Source: CAWJLS01 sp963843755 (GTDB lineage: Bacteria; Acidobacteriota; Thermoanaerobaculia; Multivoradales; DATKCC01). Taken from it: a DNA stretch of 64,000 nucleotides. Under the pieces are notes generated by a model. The model was not told where the DNA came from, did no database searches, and saw nothing but the letters and a program-made list of their open reading frames with translations. The stretch lies in the NCBI GenBank assembly GCA_963843755.1, contig CAWJLS010000005.1:518768-582767 (forward strand). Reading direction: 5' to 3'. The position numbers and the translations under genes are program-made. Shown one piece after another: positions 1 to 9,525 of the stretch. The stretch's first letter is position 1. Each line of letters opens with the position of its first letter.

Positions 1-545
1 CCCGGCAGGTCGTCCATGTCCAGGCGGTCGAGCCCGGCCGCCGCGAGGATCACCCCGCCGGCCCGGCGCTCGCGCCACTTGCGGAGCCGTGTCTGGACGC
101 TGCCCCGGACACCCTCGACGGTCAGGGCCGGGTTGAGGGCGAGCACCTGGGACTGGCGGCGGAGCGCCCCGGTCAGGACGACCGCGCCGTCCGGCAGGCC
201 GTCGAGGTCTTCGGCGACCTCGGAGACCAGGACGTCGCGGGCGTCGGCGCGCTGCGGGTAGGCGACCACGTCGAGATCGTCGATCAGCTCGACCGGCAGA
301 TCCTTGAGGCTGTGGACCGCCAGGTCGAGGGAGCCGTCGAGCAGCCCCGCCTCGAGCTCCTCGGTGAACAGCCCCTTGCCGCCCAGGGGCGCGAGCTGCC
401 CCGGGGTCGTGTCGCCCTTGGTGGTGAAGGTGACCAGCTCGACCCGGACCCCCGGGTGGAGCGCTTCGAGCGCGCGGGCGACGGTGGACGATTGCGCGAC
501 CGCCAGTTCGGACCGGCGGGTGCCGAGCTTCAGGGTGATTGCCAT
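1..545 (-). CDS. hemC: Hydroxymethylbilane synthase (porphobilinogen deaminase), N-terminal part
   Basis: This enzyme joins four porphobilinogen units into hydroxymethylbilane in cytoplasmic haem synthesis. Translating the minus strand from the ATG at 543-545 gives the family hallmarks in order: GTRRSELAVAQS near the N-terminus, TTKGD, GGKGLFTEELE, DLAVHSLKDLP, an RRQSQ stretch and RGSVQTRLRK. About 181 residues are present. The rest, including the Cys that holds the dipyrromethane cofactor, lies outside the window. It starts 11 nt after the hemA stop, so the two genes are probably co-transcribed. The family call is secure. Confidence 0.93.
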   Translation of the reverse strand, partial: MAITLKLGTRRSELAVAQSSTVARALEALHPGVRVELVTFTTKGDTTPGQLAPLGGKGLFTEELEAGLLDGSLDLAVHSLKDLPVELIDDLDVVAYPQRADARDVLVSEVAEDLDGLPDGAVVLTGALRRQSQVLALNPALTVEGVRGSVQTRLRKWRERRAGGVILAAAGLDRLDMDDLP

Positions 546-556
546 GGGATCAGAAC

Positions 557-1849
557 CTAACTGTCGTTCTCGTCCAACTGGAAAAGCTCCCGCACCAGGT
601 CGAGGTGGGGCAGGGAGCTCTCGCCTCCACGCCCGCGCAGCCGGGTGCTCGGGTGATGGAGGATCTTGCGCACCATGGCGCGGGTCAGCCGGTCGAGCTG
701 TTCGTGGGTCTCGGGCGGGAAACGGTCGAGGGCGGCTTCGAGCTCCTGGCGGCGCACCCGCTCGGCCTGCTTCTGGAGCTGGGCGATGAGCGGCTCGGCG
801 GCCAGGCCGCGATACCAGAGCGCCAGGTGGTCGATCTCCTCCGAGAGGATCTCCTCGACCCGCGGGATCTCCTCGCGACGGCGCTTGAGGTTGCGCTCGA
901 TGAGCTTCTCCAGAGAGTCGATGTCGTGGAGGAAGACGTTCTCGATCTTCGACGCCTTGGGGTCGATGTTGCGCGGCACCCCCAGGTCGACCAGCAGCAG
1001 CGGCCGGCCGGGGCGGTGATCCATCGCCTCGCGGGCGTGGTGGGCGGTGACCACGGGCTCGCTGGCGCCGGTGGCGACCACCACCAGGTCGGCCGCGGCG
1101 ATCGCCTGGTTGCGCTCGTCGAACAGGACCGTCGGCGTGCCGGGGAACTCCTCCAGGAAGGTCTCCAGACGGTCGATCGAGCGGTTGGTGACCGTCAGGT
1201 CGCGGGCGCCCTTCTCGAGCAGGTTGCGGGTCGCAAGGCGGCCGGTCTCGCCGGCGCCCACGACCAGGATCTTCGTCGTCTCGAGCCGCTTGAAGATCGC
1301 CCGGCCGAGCTCGACGGTAGCGTACCCGAGGGAGACGGCGCCGATGGTAATGGCGGTCTCCGTCCGCGCCCGGCTGCCGGCCTTGAGCCCGGCCTGGAAG
1401 AGGCGCCGGAGGAACGTGCCGCTGGTCCCGACGGCGTCGGCCAGGGCGGCGGCCTGCTTGACCTGGCCGTGGATCTCCGGCTCGCCGAGGACCATCGACT
1501 CGAGCCCGCTCGACACCGCCATCAGGTGCCGCGCGGCCTCGCGCCCCCGCTTGACGTACAGACGGCCCTCGTCGGCGATCTCCGGCGCCCGGCTGGTGAA
1601 CGCCAGCTCGAGCACCGCCCGGTAGGCGTCCTGGCCCTCGCGGGGGAAGGCGTAGACCTCGGTGCGGTTACAGGTCGAGACGAGCACCGCCTCGGCGACC
1701 TCGGGGCGCGCCAGAAGGTGCACCAGGAGCTCTTCGGCGGCCTCGCCGGAGTACGAGACCTTGCCACGGAGCTCCAGGGGGGCGCACCGGTGGTCGGTGC
1801 CCACGAGGAGCAAAGGCAGGTCCTTGCGGCTGGCGGCAGCAGCGGTCAT
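557..1849 (-). CDS. hemA: Glutamyl-tRNA reductase
   Basis: This enzyme reduces glutamyl-tRNA to glutamate-1-semialdehyde with NADPH, the first committed step of C5-pathway haem synthesis. The 430-residue length is normal for the family. The catalytic Cys is residue 60 in STCNRTEVY. The substrate-binding stretch GLESMVLGEPEI is near residue 115, and the NADPH-binding GAGETG motif spans 198-203. The C-terminal part is the helical dimerisation region. It lies between a CcsA/HemX-type gene upstream (51-nt gap) and hemC downstream (11-nt gap), the common hemX-hemA-hemC order. A long plus-strand open frame over it is a GC-rich antisense shadow. Confidence 0.97.
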   Translation of the reverse strand: MTAAAASRKDLPLLLVGTDHRCAPLELRGKVSYSGEAAEELLVHLLARPEVAEAVLVSTCNRTEVYAFPREGQDAYRAVLELAFTSRAPEIADEGRLYVKRGREAARHLMAVSSGLESMVLGEPEIHGQVKQAAALADAVGTSGTFLRRLFQAGLKAGSRARTETAITIGAVSLGYATVELGRAIFKRLETTKILVVGAGETGRLATRNLLEKGARDLTVTNRSIDRLETFLEEFPGTPTVLFDERNQAIAAADLVVVATGASEPVVTAHHAREAMDHRPGRPLLLVDLGVPRNIDPKASKIENVFLHDIDSLEKLIERNLKRRREEIPRVEEILSEEIDHLALWYRGLAAEPLIAQLQKQAERVRRQELEAALDRFPPETHEQLDRLTRAMVRKILHHPSTRLRGRGGESSLPHLDLVRELFQLDENDS

Positions 1850-1900
1850 GGGAGTGCTGTGGGAGAGGCGTCGCGTCGAAGATGGATGCCCGGGCCGACC

Positions 1901-2776
1901 CTACTTGGGCCCCATGCTGTGGAAGTTCCCCACGACGAAGTTGACGATGACCAGGGAGACGAGGATCGCACACAGGCCGGCGACGCTGACGATGGCCGTC
2001 TGGCGCCCCTGCCACTGCTGCGTCTTGCGCAACAGGAGCGCGAGCCCGTAGAGCGCCCAGGTCGCCAGGGTGAGCAGGATCATCGGATCGGTCAGCCAAG
2101 ACTCACCGTACAGGCGATAGGCGTTGAACGCGCCGATGGCGACCGCGCCGGTGAGCGTGCAGAAGCCGATGTGGAGCGAGCCGGCCATCATGCGCTCGAG
2201 CACGGCGAGCGGCGGCAGCTTGCCGTAGAAGAGGGCGAACAGCCCGCTCTTGAGCTCGCGGTAGAGCTTGAGGAACAGGAAGCCGTAGGCCGCCGCCATG
2301 ACGAAAGCGGCATAGGCCATCAACGCCAGGAACGCGTGGGCGGCGAAGATGCCGCTCTTCAGGCGCTCGGTCTGCTGAACCGCCTCCGGCTGCCGGAGGA
2401 TCGCCGACAGGAGCTGGATGAAGAAGACCACCGAGACGATCCAGAAGCCGGTGGAGCGCTCGCGGCCGAGCCACTCGACCAGCACGTAGGTGACGCCGAC
2501 GGCGAAGGCCACCACCGAGAGACCCTGGGAGACGTTGGCCGCGGGGATCTGAGCCCAGTAGACGGTGAGCGCGGTGAGATAGGCCAGGTGGATCGCCAGG
2601 CTGACCAGCAGCATGGGCGAGGCCACCCGGTCCGCCTTCTCGTTGCCCGCGAAGAAGACCCAGCCGTAGTCCAGCGCCGTCAGCAGATAAGCCAGCGGCA
2701 GGAGGACGACGGCGGCGCTGAGAAACGTTTCGGGAGTGCTCACTTGGAGTTTCGGGAGTCGGGAGTGTGTGTGCAT
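1901..2776 (-). CDS. CcsA/HemX-type cytochrome c assembly membrane protein
   Basis: This 291-residue polytopic membrane protein has about eight hydrophobic segments and belongs to the CcsA/HemX (cytochrome_C_asm) family. CcsA members carry haem to the apocytochrome side of the membrane. HemX members are encoded beside hemA and affect glutamyl-tRNA reductase levels. Conserved-looking His residues occur in the third segment (about 62), in AAHAFLALMAY (about 147) and in SLHIGFCTL (about 202). The classic tryptophan-rich WGxxWxWD motif of true CcsA is not evident; a GESWLTDP stretch sits there instead. Position before hemA favours HemX. The cytochromes 7 kb away make a maturation role equally plausible. 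The start used is the first ATG of the frame. Confidence 0.8.
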   Translation of the reverse strand: MHTHSRLPKLQVSTPETFLSAAVVLLPLAYLLTALDYGWVFFAGNEKADRVASPMLLVSLAIHLAYLTALTVYWAQIPAANVSQGLSVVAFAVGVTYVLVEWLGRERSTGFWIVSVVFFIQLLSAILRQPEAVQQTERLKSGIFAAHAFLALMAYAAFVMAAAYGFLFLKLYRELKSGLFALFYGKLPPLAVLERMMAGSLHIGFCTLTGAVAIGAFNAYRLYGESWLTDPMILLTLATWALYGLALLLRKTQQWQGRQTAIVSVAGLCAILVSLVIVNFVVGNFHSMGPK

Positions 2777-3031
2777 GCCGGCTCGATCGCCGGCATCCGC
2801 ATGCTAGCAGGAGCTTTCGGCGACTGTCAGGCCCCGATCGGGTGGGAAGACGACCTTGCGTGGGCAGCGCGGTCCCGCCCGTGAACCCGAGGCGGCGCCC
2901 ACCCCGAGGCGGTTTGCGGACCTCCGGCGCGTCTGGTAACGTTCGGCGGCTTACGCGCGCCTTCTCCGAGCCCGTACCGATCGGTGCGGGGCGCTCCGTC
3001 CGACTTCGATCGCCGAAGGGCCCAATCAGCT

Positions 3032-4369
3032 ATGGCAAACGTCATCATCGTGGGAATGCAGTGGGGAGACGAGGGCAAGGGGAAGATCGTCGATCTCCTC
3101 TGCCCGGCCTTCGACGCCGTCGTGCGCTACCAGGGCGGCCACAACGCCGGGCACACCGTGAAGTTCGCGGACCGCCACTTCTCGCTCCACCTGATCCCGT
3201 CCGGGATCCTCCACCCGGGGACCCGCTGCGTGCTCGGCAACGGCATGGTCGTCGCGCCGCCGGCCTTCTTCGGCGAGCTCGAGCGCCTGGCCGAGGCGGG
3301 CGTCGATCCGGCGGGGCGGCTGTTCATCTCGACCCGCGCCCAGGCGCTCCTGCCCTGGCACGTGGAGCTGGACCAGGCACGCGAAGCGGCACGCGGGGCC
3401 CAGGCGATCGGCACCACCTCCCGGGGGATCGGCCCGGCCTACGAGAGCAAGGTGTCGCGCTACGGCGTGCGCCTGGGCGACCTGGCGAGCGACGCCCTGG
3501 CCGACCGGCTGGAGACCGAGTACCGGCGGGTCCAGGTCGAGCTGGAGAGCCTCGGCGCGCCGGAGCCGACGCCGCTCGCCGAGGTCGAGGCGCTGTGCGC
3601 CGCCTGGGCCGAGCAGCTCGCGCCGATGCTCCACGACACCGAGATCCTGCTGTCGCAATGGGTGGAGGACGGCGCCCCGCTGCTCTTCGAAGGCGCCCAG
3701 GGCGCGCTCCTCGACATCGACCACGGGACCTACCCGTTCGTCACCAGCTCCAACTCCACGGCCGGCGGCGCCTGCACCGGCACCGGCGTGCCGCCGACCG
3801 CCATCGACGGCTCCGTCGGAGTGCTCAAGGCCTACACCACGCGCGTCGGCGGCGGCCCGTTCCCGACCGAGCTCGAAGGCGACACCGGCGAGTACCTGCG
3901 GGACCGGGGCAACGAGTTCGGCACCACCACCGGCCGGCCGCGCCGCTGCGGCTGGCTCGACGTCGTCGCCGCCCGCTACGCCCGGCGGCTCAACGGCACC
4001 GGCGCCATCGCCCTGACCAAGCTCGACGTGCTCGACGAGCTGGACGAGATCAAGGTCTGCACGGCCTACGAAGTCGACGGCCACGTCACCGAAAACCTGC
4101 CCTCCGACCTCGGCGCCTTCGCCCGGGCCCAGCCGGTCTACGAAACCGTTCCCGGCTGGGAGCACGACACCGCCGGCATCACCGACCTGGACCAGCTCCC
4201 GCCCAACGCCCGCGAGTACATCCGCCTGATCGAAGACCTGGTCGGCGCCCCCGTCGACCTCGTGTCGAGCGGTCCGCGGCGCGAAGAGACCGCCGTGCGC
4301 GAAGGCGGCGCGCTCCACGGCCTCCTCGGCGACCGGTTCGACCGGGTCCTGGGCGGCCGCGGGAACTGA
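3032..4369 (+). CDS. purA: Adenylosuccinate synthetase
   Basis: This enzyme condenses IMP and aspartate using GTP to make adenylosuccinate, the first step from IMP to AMP. The start at 3032 gives the family N-terminus MANVIIVGMQWGDEGKGK; the upstream in-frame extension is not conserved-looking. Key motifs are GDEGKGK (residues 12-18, GTP/phosphate loop), GGHNAGHTV (catalytic His), GTTSRGIGPAYESK, the VTSSNSTAGGACTGTGV stretch, and TTTGRPRRCGWLD near the C-terminal third. The 445-residue length is typical. It is monocistronic and followed at 4427 by a tRNA gene. The opposite-strand 462-residue frame across it is an artefact of codon bias. Confidence 0.97.
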   Translation: MANVIIVGMQWGDEGKGKIVDLLCPAFDAVVRYQGGHNAGHTVKFADRHFSLHLIPSGILHPGTRCVLGNGMVVAPPAFFGELERLAEAGVDPAGRLFISTRAQALLPWHVELDQAREAARGAQAIGTTSRGIGPAYESKVSRYGVRLGDLASDALADRLETEYRRVQVELESLGAPEPTPLAEVEALCAAWAEQLAPMLHDTEILLSQWVEDGAPLLFEGAQGALLDIDHGTYPFVTSSNSTAGGACTGTGVPPTAIDGSVGVLKAYTTRVGGGPFPTELEGDTGEYLRDRGNEFGTTTGRPRRCGWLDVVAARYARRLNGTGAIALTKLDVLDELDEIKVCTAYEVDGHVTENLPSDLGAFARAQPVYETVPGWEHDTAGITDLDQLPPNAREYIRLIEDLVGAPVDLVSSGPRREETAVREGGALHGLLGDRFDRVLGGRGN

Positions 4370-4426
4370 GTCGTCGGGCCGGTCCGCACGGCTATACTCC
4401 AAAACGCGCCGCACGGCGCCCCCTCA

Positions 4427-4502
4427 GGGCGGTTAGCTCAGTTGGCAGAGCAGCGGACTTTTAATCCGCGGGTCCAGGGTTCGAGCCCCTGACCGCCCAC
4501 CA
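4427..4502 (+). tRNA. tRNA-Lys (anticodon UUU)
   Basis: The sequence folds into a complete cloverleaf. The acceptor stem 4427-4433 pairs with 4492-4498. The D stem GCTC/GAGC spans 4436-4439 and 4448-4451. The anticodon stem GCGGA/TCCGC spans 4453-4457 and 4465-4469, with loop CTTTTAA. The T arm carries GGTTCGAGCC. The anticodon TTT at 4460-4462 reads lysine codons. The discriminator base is A4499, and the 3' CCA (4500-4502) is encoded in the DNA. The gene is 76 nt. Confidence 0.97.
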
Positions 4503-4948
4503 TTCAAGCCCCTCTCGTCAAAGGCTTCCTGGTCGAGGTTGCTGCACCGATCCTGCGGTCCGTCCACTGGTCGTGGGGTCCCCCAAGCGTCCGATCGCCG
4601 AGGGTCAGAGGTGCGAGCGGAGCTCCCCGAGGCGCTGCCTGTTCCATGGTCACGCAGTCCGTGCCGAGTTGAATAGCCTCCCGCTTGTCCTCATCGATGA
4701 TCGCGCACCGTCCCTGATCACCACGTCCTCCGAAGGACTGCAGAGGGCGTGACCCAGGTGCTCTCTGGAGGTAGCCGGCTGGTTGCTCGAGGCGCCGAGA
4801 ATCTTCGCCCAGGAGTCTGCACAGGGATTGCGGGCATCGCCTTCGTTCCTTCTCGTCGACGATGCTGCGCCATCGACTCCTCGTCGTTCCTCGGATCTGC
4901 GCGCGTATGCCCCATGCGTGCGGCTATGCGGTCCTGCCGTGCAGACTC
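4503..4948. other. Gene-poor stretch between tRNA-Lys and VOC protein
   Basis: No open frame here resembles a known protein, and codon bias is weaker than in the neighbouring genes. Short frames on both strands look random. I saw no integrase, no attachment-site repeat of the tRNA 3' end and no clear terminator. The stretch may be degraded coding sequence downstream of the tRNA. Confidence 0.4.
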
Positions 4949-5308
4949 CTAGCCTTCTCGATCGGACCAGACCGCGAGCTCGTTGCCGTTCGGGTCGGCG
5001 AAGTGGAACCGGCGGCCGCCGGGAAAGCTGAAGACCTCCCGGACGATCTCGCCGCCGTTGTGGATCACCGACTCCCGGGTCCCCTCGAGGTCCTCGGCAT
5101 AGAGGATGATCAACGCGGCCCCGCGGTCCGTCGTGGATGTCGCCTCGGCTCTGTAGAAGCCGCCGTCGATGAATCCGTCGTTGAAGGCGCGGTACTCCGG
5201 GCCGTAGTCGGTGAACGACCATCCGAACGTGCCCTCGTAGAACTTCTGCACGGCGTCGAGGTCGCGGGCGGGGAGCTCCAGGTAGTTGATCTTGAGGTCC
5301 GCGGGCAT
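4949..5308 (-). CDS. VOC-family (glyoxalase/bleomycin-resistance fold) protein
   Basis: This 119-residue single-module vicinal-oxygen-chelate protein follows the usual beta-alpha-beta-beta-beta pattern. Its N-terminus reads NYLELPARDLDAVQKFYEG, and a FGWSFTDYG turn follows. The C-terminus is GGRRFHFADPNGNELAVW, where the Glu of NELAVW is a usual metal ligand. A good ribosome site (GAGGAG) precedes the ATG. Such proteins range from lyases and dioxygenases to drug-binding proteins, and nothing here fixes the substrate. It is isolated, with no partner gene. Confidence 0.8.
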   Translation of the reverse strand: MPADLKINYLELPARDLDAVQKFYEGTFGWSFTDYGPEYRAFNDGFIDGGFYRAEATSTTDRGAALIILYAEDLEGTRESVIHNGGEIVREVFSFPGGRRFHFADPNGNELAVWSDREG

Positions 5309-5527
5309 CGGGTCTCCTCAGGGCCGGTCAAGGGCCGGTCAAGGTGGTTCTTGGGGAAACGAGAACCGGGCCAGGATATCGCGCGGCCGGCGCTCCGCCG
5401 GCACGTCTCGCTGCCTACCCAAGGCCGCCTCGGCATCTGAGGTGGGCTTCCCGGTCGGATGGGGGGATGGGAGCCCCGCGTTGTGGGGTGGTTCGGTCGC
5501 GCGGGGCGTCTTCTATAGTGAGTCTCG

Positions 5528-7086
5528 ATGGACTCCCGGGCACAGGTGCGTAGCGTGTGGCGCTCCGGCGTCAGGTGGTGGAGGGGGTTGCCCCCGGCCC
5601 GCGCGCGGCTGTGCGCGGTGCTGTGCATCCATCTGGTCGCCTTCGGCGTCCTCTACCTCGCGATGCTCGGTCTGATCGAACGGGCGGCCTCCAAGGCGAG
5701 CGCGACGGCGGCGCGCTTCCAGCTCGACGAGGCGGTGCAGCAGATGCCGCTCCAAGAGGTGGGGACGACGCCCCACGCGCTGGCTCACGTGCTCGCTTCG
5801 CAGCGGGGAATGGGCCTGCGCCTCTATGGAGCCGACGGCACCCCGCTCGGCGCGAGTGGACCGTCGGCCGGGCCGGCCGAGGGGGCGCGAGTCGAGCGGT
5901 TTCTGGCCGGGAACGAGCCGTCCGAAGCCTGGGTGGTGAACGATGGCGGACAGCGGTGGGTGCGCGCCATGGTCCGCATCACTGCCGGCCGACGCTGTAC
6001 GGCCTGCCATGCCCTCGGCTCGACACTCGGGGCGGCGACCTTGCGCATCAACTACACGGCATCGCTCGTCGCGACCCAGGATCGGTTGCGAGGGCGCATG
6101 GCCCTGCTGCTCGGAGGGTGGGTCGTGGCCCTGGGGCTGGTGACCACGGTGGTGCAACGCAACGTGGCCAAGGCCGGCGTCCGGTTGCGGGCCGACCTCG
6201 CGTCCGCTGATGACGGGCGGGATGCCAGCCCGCCGGCGCTGTCGCTCGACCCGGTCACCGCCGAGGTGCACCGCACTCTGCGGGAGGCGTTACGCGCACA
6301 GCGCGAGCGCGAATCTCAGCTCGTCACGCGCCTGGCCCACGTCGACCAGCTCGCATGTGTCGGGCAGCTCGCCGCCGGGCTCGCCCACGAGATCAAGAAC
6401 CCGCTCGCGGGCATCCAGGGCGTGCTCGAGGTGCTGCGCGACGAGTCGCTCGTCGAGCCCACGAAGCACCTCTACGTGGAGATGCTCGAGGAGCTCAAGC
6501 GGGTCGACGGCATCCTGCGCCGGCTGCTGGAGTCCGCGCGGCCGGCGCCGCCGCGCCTGGCCCGCACCGATCTCGCCCGGCTGCTCGACGAGACCGCCGA
6601 CCTGCTGCGCCCGGCGCTCCAGCGGCGGGGAGTCGAGCTGCGCGTCGAGACCTCGGAGCGGCTGACGGAAGCGAAGCTGGACGCGGCCCAGATGCGGCAG
6701 GTCCTGGTCAACCTGGTGCACAACGCCGGCGAGGCGATGCCGGAGAGCGGCGGCCACGTGGTCGTGCGGGCCGGCCGCGTGGACGACGAGGGCACCGTGG
6801 CGATCACGGTCGAGGACGACGGGAGCGGCATCGCCCCCGAGAACCTGGACCAGGTCTTCGTGCCGTTCTTCACCACCAAGTTCACCGGCACGGGCCTGGG
6901 GCTGGCGATCGCCAAGAGCCTCGTCGAGCAGCATGGTGGCCGCCTCGAGCTGAGCTCCGAAGTGGGACGCGGCACCTCGTTCGTCATTCTCCTTCCGCAG
7001 TGCGCCGGCCCGGTGGCCGACCTGGCGGGGGAGGAGCCCGGCGTCGAGCAGGCGCCGACTGCCGCGGTGGGAAGAGAGGCGAGAGC

Positions 7087-7096
<10 letters not shown>
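5528..7096 (+). CDS. Sensor histidine kinase with a periplasmic c-type haem motif
   Basis: This 522-residue membrane kinase has a transmembrane segment at about 29-50, a periplasmic domain at about 51-190 and a second segment at about 191-210. The HisKA and ATPase domains follow. Dimerisation His287 sits in AHEIKNPL. The N box is VNLVHNAGEAM, the G boxes are DDGSGI and GTGLGLAI, and the F box is FVPFFTTKF. Most telling is RRCTACH at residues 155-161 in the periplasmic part: a CxxCH c-type haem site. Haem- or redox-sensing through c-haem is known in Geobacter-type sensors; its use here is inferred. It overlaps the downstream sigma-54 activator by 10 nt, so the two are presumably a cognate pair controlling the cytochrome genes at 9526-15048. 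Confidence 0.93.
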
Positions 7097-8490
<1,394 letters not shown>

Positions 8491-8535
8491 GCTACCTCGC
8501 AGACTCCCACTGAAGCTTCGCCTCAGGCCGACGAG

Positions 8536-8596
8536 CTCCCTCCGAAGCGCGGGGTGGGAAGAGGATCGAGGAGATCGGGGGTGATTCAGTGGATCG
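8536..8596 (+). repeat. Divergent copy of a dispersed intergenic repeat
   Basis: Downstream of the sigma-54 activator, the stretch with GGGAAGAGGATCGAGGAG, GGGGGTGATT and GGATCG resembles, block by block, the 66-bp unit tandemly repeated at 45007-45190. It includes a TCCCTCC arm on its left side. Similarity was judged by eye and the copy is diverged, so it could be coincidence in GC-rich DNA. Confidence 0.35.
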
Positions 8597-8728
8597 TCTA
8601 GATCGATCGGAACCGCGGCAACGGCGGTTCAGAGAAACTCGACTCAGGCGTCACGAAATCGCCCTTTGTAGGTGTCTGCGCGGCGTGGAACGCGCCTTGC
8701 GTTCGGGTGACAGCGGAAGTCGGATGCC

Positions 8729-9121
8729 GTGCGTCTCCTCATCGTCGATCGGAGTGGAATTCTGGCCTGGCGCGTCGGGCACGCCGCGCCTCCCGGCACG
8801 TGCGTCCAGGTGGCGAGCAGCCTGAAGGAGGCGGCTCTCCGCGTGCGCGACGATCGACCCGACGCCGTGGTCGTCAGCGTGCCCAGGGCCCGCCTTCCCT
8901 GGGCCCAGTTCCAGCGCCTGTGCGCCGACCGGCGCCCGCCGGTACCGGTGCTCTACGAGTCGTGCCTGGAAGAAGGCGCGCTCGAGGCGAACCTCGCGCC
9001 GGCCGGCGGCACGGCCCTGTTCCTCCCCAAGCCCGCCCCTCCAGCCGTTCTCGGGCAAGCCCTCGTCGGCCTCCTGGCCGCGGCCCGATCCGGAGCAGAC
9101 TCCTTCGGCACTCCAGTCTGA
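8729..9121 (+). CDS. Stand-alone receiver-like protein lacking the phosphoacceptor Asp
   Basis: This 130-residue GTG-started protein resembles a response-regulator receiver domain. It begins RLLIVDRSG, has the helix-2 and strand-3 pattern DDRPDAVVVS, and ends with FLPKPAPPAVLGQAL, which matches the conserved Lys-Pro of receivers. Where the phosphorylated Asp should be (after DAVVV), there is Ser50, and the acidic pair near the N-terminus is reduced to one Asp. It is therefore probably a pseudo-receiver that signals by binding rather than phosphorylation, or it is decaying. It sits between the sigma-54 activator and the candidate sigma-54 promoter. Confidence 0.6.
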   Translation: MRLLIVDRSGILAWRVGHAAPPGTCVQVASSLKEAALRVRDDRPDAVVVSVPRARLPWAQFQRLCADRRPPVPVLYESCLEEGALEANLAPAGGTALFLPKPAPPAVLGQALVGLLAAARSGADSFGTPV

Positions 9122-9145
9122 AGTGGGCCTGAAGTGGGCCTCGAG

Positions 9146-9163
9146 GTGGGGAGGGTGCCCCAC
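9146..9163. promoter_or_regulatory. Inverted repeat upstream of the cytochrome promoter
   Basis: GTGGGG and CCCCAC are separated by 6 nt, 25 nt after the receiver-like gene stop and about 205 nt upstream of the candidate -24 element. It could be an activator site or a weak terminator of the preceding gene. No T-tract follows, which favours a DNA-binding site. Confidence 0.3.
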
Positions 9164-9187
9164 TTCTGGGGCCTGAGTGAGGACTGA

Positions 9188-9350
9188 GACCCACCCTTGG
9201 GTCGACCTGTCGAAGGAGTGGGAATCCACAAGCCCCGGAGAAGGGTGGGTCAAATCCCCCACCCGGTGCGTGAAATCCCCCAGAAAGCGCCCCTATCACA
9301 ACGGGTAGGTAGTGCCTAAGTCGCTGTCAATGCGCGGCTTAGGGTGGGTC
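9188..9350. promoter_or_regulatory. Three copies of an 11-bp motif: candidate sigma-54 activator sites
   Basis: AAGGGTGGGTC occurs at 9241-9251 (plus strand) and at 9188-9198 (minus strand). TAGGGTGGGTC occurs at 9340-9350 (plus strand). The first two lie in local dyads: GACCC(N6)GGGTC at 9188-9203 and GGGTGGG(N8)CCCACCC at 9243-9264. They sit roughly 20-180 bp upstream of the -24 element, the usual enhancer range for NtrC-type activators. Binding by the regulator encoded at 7087-8490 is inferred. Confidence 0.5.
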
Positions 9351-9367
9351 CTGTAGGGCCGGCACGG

Positions 9368-9383
9368 CGGTACGGCTGTTGCG
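9368..9383 (+). promoter_or_regulatory. Candidate sigma-54 (-24/-12) promoter of the cytochrome operon
   Basis: CGGTACGGCTGTTGCG matches the sigma-54 consensus with GG at 9369-9370 and GC at 9381-9382, exactly 10 bases apart. The TTGC block is intact; the -24 block has C for the initial T and T for the usual C. Transcription would start near 9394 and leave a leader of about 130 nt before the ATG at 9526. An NtrC-type activator encoded just upstream supports the call. Confidence 0.5.
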
Positions 9384-9525
9384 TTGGACTGAGAGTGCCC
9401 GGCGTACCGGCGAGATGCGTACCGGCCAGGAACCTGGCGGGCCGCGCGGAGCGGGAACGGGTGGAAACCGAGGAATCGAACTTCAGAACATCAGACAAAC
9501 CCGCCCGGAGGAGAGGGAGGATCCC

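Noticed and set aside
539..2884. A 781-residue plus-strand open frame across hemA and the CcsA/HemX gene
   Set aside because: It is antisense to two recognisable genes; its composition (Gln, Arg, Asp, Gly-rich without domains) is that of a GC-rich shadow frame.
3026..4414. A 462-residue minus-strand frame across purA
   Set aside because: PurA motifs on the plus strand are complete; the opposite frame has no family features.
4427..4948. tRNA-Lys as an integration site for an island
   Set aside because: No integrase gene and no direct repeat of the tRNA 3' end were found downstream.
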